Part shown: piece after piece, positions 58,357 through 64,000 of the stretch | Layout: every line of letters begins with the position of its first letter | How positions within the stretch are numbered: position 1 is the first letter of the stretch | From: Siphonodentalium dalli | Taxonomy: Eukaryota; Mollusca; Scaphopoda; Gadilida; Siphonodentaliidae | Direction of reading: 5' to 3' | Assembly: GCA_032622095.1 (NCBI GenBank) | Contig: CP136066.1 | Coordinates: 9,387,784 to 9,451,783, forward strand | Length of the DNA stretch: 64,000 bases | The notes under the pieces: model-generated | Seen by the model: the letters and a program-made list of their open reading frames with translations, nothing else | Databases searched by the model: none | What the model was told of the DNA's origin: nothing | Made by a program: the position numbers and the translations under genes

Positions 58357-58641
58357 CGATGGGCTTCTTAAACGTCGTACTTCAGGAAAATCAAATTCAA
58401 CACGAGAGACAAAAAACTATTTATCTCGGGAACTAGATCATTGGTATTATGTCGATTACTTTGCACAATAATACATTAAATCACAGTTGTTATAATACAT
58501 TTTCCACCATATTCAAGTAGCTCCTATTTGACGAGAAAACATGATTGTGTGGTGTGATACGACACGTTAGAAGGAGAAATAGAATTAAAAGGAAAAAGTA
58601 GAAATTTCGCTTATATGTGACATCTTAGTATTGACGATTAC

Positions 58642-58722
58642 CGCGGCTTCGTTCGACTCTGCCACACCCGATACGGAGGATACTCGGCCATTAATTTTCA
58701 TAACAATCCAATAAGAATTATC
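58642..58722 (-). CDS. Weak exon candidate, 27 codons, phase 0
   Basis: After CCGTTCCTGGTAG the minus strand reads DNSYWIVMKINGRVSSVSG and VAESNEAA up to GTAATC. The WIVMKING word and following Ser/Ala stretch recall the middle of C1q-like domains, but the stretch is too short to assign and the phase differs from the other exons. Listed for checking only. Confidence 0.18.
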
Positions 58723-58849
58723 CTACCAGGAACGGTTCCGAATATAACAATTACGATGTCTTAGAATTAAAGAAATATGTTCGCGTGGAACCCAGATCGA
58801 GAACATGAATGTCCACTAAGAATGACATTGATACTTCTTTTACTTATTT

Positions 58850-58943
58850 CAGGTCCATGAAGGATAACTTGTTCGTCGTCAGGATTATATAACGTATTGC
58901 AGGTCCACTGGGATAACGCTATCGTCGTTAGGCTTCTTTAGGT
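58850..58943. repeat. 50-bp minisatellite, two outlying copies
   Basis: GGTCCATGAAGGATAACTTG and GGTCCACTGGGATAACGC continue with CGTCGT.AGG. Same unit as 21965-22545 and 60160-60608. Confidence 0.85.
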
Positions 58944-58952
58944 TACAAGCAA

Positions 58953-59382
58953 CTAATGATATAGAGTTACGCCTCTTGAATTTGTGTCTCGAGTCAGCAT
59001 TAAAAAAATCTGGCTGCTGATTGGTTGATTATCATTGATGGAAATATCCATAAGCGGGAACATAAAATCATAGCCTACGTAAATGTGGCGATCATGCATG
59101 TTTGGATGTCCAGGAATAGTCTGGTGGGGTCCCGATGTTATGGAAGGGGTCTGGGTATTTTTATGCTGCCAATTTTTGTGCAGTAAATGGGATAGTTGTG
59201 GAAATGCCAGATTATCGTTTGAAAACAATACCGAAAAGGGCGCGTTTGGCGTCACAGACTGGTGCAGCGGATGGCGTTCTAAGGGAAAATTGACCACTTG
59301 AAGTTCAAATAGGCTTAACCCATGGCCGGTGGGACTTCTATTTAACAATGTCGCGTATGGGAAATAATTAGGTGTTTGTAAC
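58953..59382 (-). CDS. Candidate terminal exon, 142 codons, unknown product
   Basis: A strong acceptor (TTTTTTTAATTTTCTGCCTATAG) opens a minus-strand frame in phase 2 that runs 142 codons to a stop at 58953. The peptide is rich in Pro, Asn, His and Leu: it starts LQTPNYFPYATLLNRSPTGH, goes through HPLHQSVTPNAPFSVLFSND and PQLSHLLHKNWQHKNTQTPS, and ends TRDTNSRGVTLYH. Its GC content is above its surroundings. There is no recognisable domain, no Cys pattern and no partner exon. It is about the longest frame expected by chance, so the splice acceptor and composition are the only support. Confidence 0.33.
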
Positions 59383-60159
59383 CTATAGGCAGAAAATTAA
59401 AAAAATTTCAAATATCGTTCAGGGCAGCGAATTTAGAAGCACTATTAAACAAAATATGTCTTGTTTTGTTGAGCTATTGTATTTTTACGCCCTACCGACC
59501 CATTTTCAGATTATGTGAGACAATTATTAACCCTCTGTCGCCGGAAATTCAACTTTTTCCGGAGGCGTAATTTTCTGAAAATCATCAATTTTGTGCATAT
59601 TGGTGGACCTTTAATGTTCAAAATAGCACGATCGAGGTGCTGGAATTTCTATAATAAGAATTCGACTCAAACTCCTAAAAAAGTACTGAAATTTAACGGT
59701 CCATCCGCCTATCATTGACCAAATCATCGTCGGATGGTGAAATTTTGAGGGGGGGGGGGTTGTATTTCAAATCAAATTAAACATTGTACTGTTAAAAATG
59801 AGATAAATTCCTCAAGGCGTGTGGTAGATTTTTGGGTGTGGTCACATTTGTGGTCATTAGTGAGTGGACGGACATGAGACATGTGACACTATGCAGTATA
59901 TATGTCTATGACAAGTATGACACGAAATATTAGTATCTTTTCTGCTAAACTGTGATTCCTGCGTTATCAGGATGCGATTATAGGTGTTATTTCTTACCCC
60001 CAAAAATTGGTTCATTTTAAAATGGGGTATGTGCGTTAAAGGACCGCTGAGAGATAATAGGATGTCCAATGACTCCTATATTTCTATTGTATCACAGTAA
60101 AGCTTTTTTGTAAATTTGGCGCGGTTTACACGATCAAAGTTCTATTTTATTTACAATTA
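59383..60159. other. No gene recognised
   Basis: TTAACCCTCTGTCGCCGG at 59528 resembles a piggyBac-like left end, but no matching right end was found. Poly-G at 59750-59758. Confidence 0.35.
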
Positions 60160-60608
60160 TAATGTATTGCTGGTCCACGAAAGATAACTCTATCGTCGTT
60201 AGGCTTCTGCAATGTATTGCATGTCCACGAACGATAACTCTATCGTCGTTCGGCTTCTATACCGTATTACAGGTCCACGAACGATAACTCTATCGTCGGT
60301 AGGCTTCTATACCGTATTACAGGTCCACGAAGGATAACTCTATCGTCGGTAGGCTTTTGTAACGTGTTACAGGTCCACGAAAGATAACTCTATCGTTTGT
60401 AGGCTTATATACAGTAGTACAGGTCCACGAACGATAACTGTAACGTCGTTAGTCTTCTATAGAGTATTACAGGTCCACGAAAGCTAACTCTATCGTCTGT
60501 AGGCTTCTATAACGTGTTACAGGTTCACGAAAGATAACTCTATCGTCGTAGGCTTCTGCAACGTATTGCATGTCCACGAAGAATAACTCTGCCGCCAGTA
60601 GGCTTCCT
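60160..60608. repeat. 50-bp minisatellite, nine copies
   Basis: Unit ACAGGTCCACGA(A/C)(G/C)GATAAC, TCTATCGTCG.TAGG, CTTCTATA.CGTATT. It runs up to 18 bp before the exon called at 60627. Each unit contains an acceptor-like TATTACAG and a GTAGGC donor-like word on the plus strand. Confidence 0.95.
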
Positions 60609-60626
60609 TCGTTAGGATGCCTTCAG

Positions 60627-60824
60627 TAGTATATAGATCAAAGACTTCGACACACAACGCAGGTTTGTCGCAGAAGGTTGTGCATAACTTCGACATCGGA
60701 AATTATAAAACTCGAGTGGGCGTGATCGTCTTCAGCGACGACTACTATGTGACAGTCGGATTGTCAGAACATAACCAGAAGGGCAAACTTATCAGGGATA
60801 TTCTTAAGATGGGGTTAACTCAAG
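60627..60824 (+). CDS. Partial von Willebrand factor A-like domain exon
   Basis: After GATGCCTTCAG the plus strand is open in phase 1 and, using GTGAAG as donor, ends in phase 1 with 65 full codons. FDIGNYKTRVGVIVFSDDYY fits the conserved second strand of VWA domains (fdIg...tRVGvv.fs), preceded by an amphipathic helix (LSQKVVHN) and followed by VGLSEHNQKGKLIRDILKM, the helix after the third strand. The metal-site DxSxS motif would be on an upstream exon and the GGxT part on a downstream one; neither was found. VWA domains mediate adhesion or ligand binding in extracellular proteins. It lies on the strand opposite to the membrane-protein exons, so it is another gene, an inverted fragment or a relic. 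An alternative acceptor lies 35 bp downstream. Confidence 0.55.
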
Positions 60825-60859
60825 GTGAAGATTCAGATAAATTCATCCCACAATTTTAG

Positions 60860-61792
60860 ACATTTAAAGTTGTACCCCAGTCAAAGAAATTGGATATCAT
60901 TTATACCAAAGGTGTTATAGACGAAACGCTGCCATGCTGATTTTACTACTGATTGACGCAATTGTTTGCTTTACAAAAATTATATTTAAAAAATAACAAA
61001 CAAAAAAACAAATACGCTCACTATAGACCTATTTCAGCACCAGATGTACGGTCTGTATATATGTGTTTTCATTGTTGCCCGCGCCATCCAACATAATAAC
61101 TGGTATAGGTTCAGAACCTACTAAAACCAATGTCAATGTTTATGCCCAATATGAACCTATTTGCACGATGATCTATTGCAGTAGCATAATAATATTTTAA
61201 ATATATATAAAGAGTAGGATATTTATGCCATGTGAGCGAAGCGTACCCATGGGCCACAGGCTCCTAACACACAGGGACCGTGAGCCCATCTGTTCAAGGC
61301 CGCAGCTTCCCCCACCCCGACGCTGAATAAAGGCTCCCGAAGGTTGTTTCAGCTAGCATTACATATCATATCACTGTGAGCTGTAAGTGAGCCCAATGTT
61401 CTACCTGCGAGGTATCGATTAATCATGGCCGCCAAATGAAGAAAACAATAGCTAGCCAAGTTAATATATCAGCCAGTTGTATTCATCTAGAACAAACGAT
61501 GTGACGTTGTCTCGTGTTATGGTGTTTGTTATCGGAATATAAAACACACGCATTCCCAAATTGCCAGTTGACCAATCATTTTGTAACACACAGTCATGGG
61601 GTCATATAAATATTCATGCTTAAAACGCTTGCATGGTTCGGCACATTCGCAAACCTCACCTGACAAGTATGGTATCGTTGTAGTTGGTCTCCGTCCGCGC
61701 CAGGGGTGGTGGACTTGTGTTGTTTTCGGGGGACGCCATGTCTTTTCGTTTATACGGCTGATAAAATCATCCCCTCACTGCGCTTGTGTGCA
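60860..61792. other. No gene recognised
   Basis: Unique sequence; from about 61665 it is the 3' flank homologous to 26770-26895. Confidence 0.4.
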
Positions 61793-61824
61793 TTATCCGT
61801 TTGCATACGGGAATCCGTTTTGTT
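61793..61824 (-). CDS. Terminal coding exon, third membrane-protein gene copy
   Basis: TTATCTTTTCAG, then 32 bp in phase 1 encoding QNGFPYANG and TAA, matching 26896-26927 (QNKPLYASG) in length, phase and stop, with flanking homology on both sides. Its transmembrane exon would lie above 61.8 kb, either missed or outside the window. The overlapping 90-codon plus frame (61596-61868) is a shadow of this homologous block. Confidence 0.5.
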
Positions 61825-64000
61825 CTGAAAAGATAACGAATCGACAACATTTATGTAACTCTAGTTAAATATCAACGGAAACTCATGACATGCTTTTAAC
61901 ACTGTTGATATAATATATGCTGCCTATGAATATAATGCAAAATAAAATTTACTAATAGTAAGATATGCATATGCAGGCATGCCATGGGTTCCGAACCCTT
62001 TGAACTGGACTCAAATTCGTACTTGTTCCATCGGGTTAGATCCCAGTCCAACTAATATTACACCAGGCTTTACTGTAACTAATTCCGGCCAGTTGGGAGC
62101 ATCTCGTCGGAATATATGTACCAAATGAACGAATTTGAGCCATGGATTAGTGCAACGGATACATACAACATGCTAATTATAATGAAAAGTATTGGATGAC
62201 TCTAGTCATAATTCAGTATCACTATAATTACCATGTTGCTTTTGCTTGAATCATTCGTAGAGAACATGAGTGTATTTTGCATAAATCCATGGTTCAAATC
62301 AATTAACGTTTTACACATATTCTGATAACTATAAAAGGGGATGGTCCCATAAATGGCCGGATTTAGTGTACAGTATCCCTTTAGCAGTGCCTTGGAATTC
62401 CAATTTAAATTTGCATCAATTTGAAATGCAAGTCTGGATCACGGGGAAGAGTTATTTAGGTCGGGTCCATGGGGAAAAGTTCATTAGCTCAGGACCACGG
62501 ATAGCAGTTATTTTGTTATAGACCATGGGGAGCAGTCCTTAGGAAATTTGAAACCCAGTCACGATGACCCTGTAGCCATGTCGCTGTCCAGTGAGTACGT
62601 CCCTGACTCCTTGTACACCACAATATGCACAAACAATTTCCATGTTGGGTTGTATTGCGTTTACAATTATAAGTGTCCCGCATAAATCTACATGAAATCA
62701 CACACAAACTACTCCGTGTGTTATTTGAACCTCAGTTTAGTGCCGATCGCACATTTTTGAGGGGCCAAATTATTGCGCTTTTAAATAGATCGTAATTATT
62801 TCTTAGCATGCGATAAAAAAAACAAGTTTGGAAGAATTGTTCGACACACCAGAACATGTAAATCCCAATAAACACATTTTCCGTAGCGCAAAATCAGCTA
62901 CGACGAAAGCGATGCCGTAGACGAAGCAGTAGTACCTACTAGTACGGGATAAGCCACTATATAACTACATGTCATTCTAAAGCAATGTCGTATAAGACAA
63001 ACGTCCATTTCAGCACCATTTGGATGTGCACCGGGGTGCGAAGTCACAACGTTTCATCAATAACAGGGAAAATAACAGGGACAATAACAGGGGCGTAGTT
63101 TATTTGGTATGTCCGATAGTAGATAAGGTGATATAGTTATTGTTATATGTGTTCCCGGATAAACTTCCTTTCCCCATTGATTGTAATGATATGGTTAATT
63201 GTATAGATAATCACAATACGCCGGATCTAGGACAAACTTCCTTTCCCCAAATGGTTGTAGTGATATGGTAACAATCATTGTATAAGTGAGGGAGGATCAA
63301 ACCAGTATCATCCCATAGTAAACAATAGTATGGGACACGTCATATATAAGGGTATCATGATATATCAGACCTTAGTTGGACGCATGATACACCAAACGTT
63401 GGAATAACTACTCGTGTCGAGAAAGACACTCCCGCTTAGACCACCGAACAACCAACTCATCTGCTCGGCTACATATTGTGCTTGTCGGCAGAGACTTAGT
63501 TAAAATGTTAAAATATAAAACTTTCTGGATTCTTCATTGCTCCCGTTCACGGCCAACTCTACATTCACCACCAGACTACGGGACAGGTACTCTAAAATTA
63601 AACTACAATGGTCAGGCCTAAATTTAACTACAATAGTTTAATTCAGGATACAGTATGTCTGGCCTGAGAGTGTGGCAAGACGTCACTATTGATATTGTGA
63701 GTGGCCTATATGGCGAAAAGTTGGTGCACGGAAATCGGCCGCCGGGGGAGTAAACATTTCAAATGTTGCCATCTAAGGCGAAAAGTTGGGCGAAAAAATC
63801 GGCCGCTGGGGGAGTAACAATTTAACATTTCGGCCTTTAAAGGCGAAAAGCCGGGCACCGATATGCCTGGCCTGAAAGTGTGGCAATACGTCACAATTGA
63901 TATTGTGAGTGCCACAGATGTTTTGCACATGCTCTCTTCAAACCCAACATCTCAGGTGGCAGGAAGACTATTTGACATGGTGATTTGAACATGACATTGT
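61825..64000. other. No gene recognised; small repeats
   Basis: GGACAAACTTCCTTTCCCCA with AATGATATGGT/AGTGATATGGT is doubled at about 63163 and 63230. GCCTGA.AGTGTGGCAA.ACGTCAC followed by TTGATATTGTGAGTG occurs at about 63660 and 63868, enclosing three diverged AAGGCGAAAAG.TGGGC..AAATCGGCCGC units. No exon pair is supported. Confidence 0.5.

Noticed and set aside
56656-58436. Open frames of 510-565 codons on both strands
   Set aside because: They are readings of a 12-bp satellite whose period is divisible by three; equal openness on both strands and a four-residue repeat show no coding.
59528-59560. piggyBac-like left end TTAACCCTCTGTCGCCGG
   Set aside because: No complementary right end with TTAA within several kilobases.
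61596-61868. 90-codon plus-strand frame
   Set aside because: Overlaps the minus-strand stop exon block; the homologous region at 26.8 kb is not open on plus.
61980-62060. tRNA-like GGTTCCGAACCC word
   Set aside because: No cloverleaf arms at the required spacing could be drawn around it, and no A box was found.

Overview
The window looks like non-coding-rich DNA from an animal nuclear genome, most likely a mollusc or another lophotrochozoan. It is AT-rich and has GT...AG introns with good polypyrimidine tracts. It carries Helitron-like, piggyBac-like and TA-flanked non-autonomous transposons, a 5'-truncated LINE, a dispersed 'gataactcaa' repeat of a kind I associate with molluscs, a short telomere-like TTAGGG tract and many mini/satellite arrays. 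I found no bacterial operon, ribosome binding site, rRNA or tRNA. The clade is an inference; animal origin is firm.

Genes are few and split into small exons. (1) The best complete gene is a two-exon plus-strand gene, 30782-30859 joined to 33565-33750, for an 87-residue secreted protein: signal peptide, GTGAGT donor, TTTTTTCAG acceptor, ATTAAA and AATAAA downstream. (2) A family of paralogous minus-strand genes encodes single-pass membrane proteins. Two copies of a transmembrane exon (21799-21902, 56740-56849), two of a 15/18-nt micro-exon (21761-21775, 48624-48641) and two of a 32-bp stop exon (26896-26927, 61793-61824) align with each other; splice sites and phase 1 boundaries are conserved. 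Other phase-1 exons nearby (25337-25510, 25695-25999, 27134-27241, a signal-peptide exon at 41398-41554) may belong to the family. (3) A plus-strand partial von Willebrand A-like exon lies at 60627-60824.

Layout. 0-10 kb: a 46-bp array, a 70-80-bp array split by a LINE remnant, foldback elements and a TA-flanked MITE. 10-19 kb: duplications, minisatellites and MITEs carrying a 69-bp palindrome. 19-27 kb: foldback element, first copy of a diverged duplicated block, first transmembrane gene, 12-, 50- and 34-bp arrays, a Helitron. 27-37 kb: the secreted-protein gene and more repeats. 37-46 kb: piggyBac-like MITE, telomere-like tract, 27-bp array, second copy of the duplicated block with three insertions. 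46-58 kb: two abutting Helitrons, then a huge intron with a 15-bp satellite split by a 2.97-kb Helitron, the second transmembrane exon and a 1.5-kb 12-bp satellite. 58-64 kb: 50-bp minisatellite, hypothetical exons and a third gene copy's stop exon.

Most striking points: the 69-bp palindrome shared by transposons of two different insertion chemistries; one intron that is about 8.1 kb in one paralogue and 23 nt in the other; and a Helitron that can be cut from the satellite to the base, restoring its register. The longest reading frames (up to 565 codons) are satellite artefacts.
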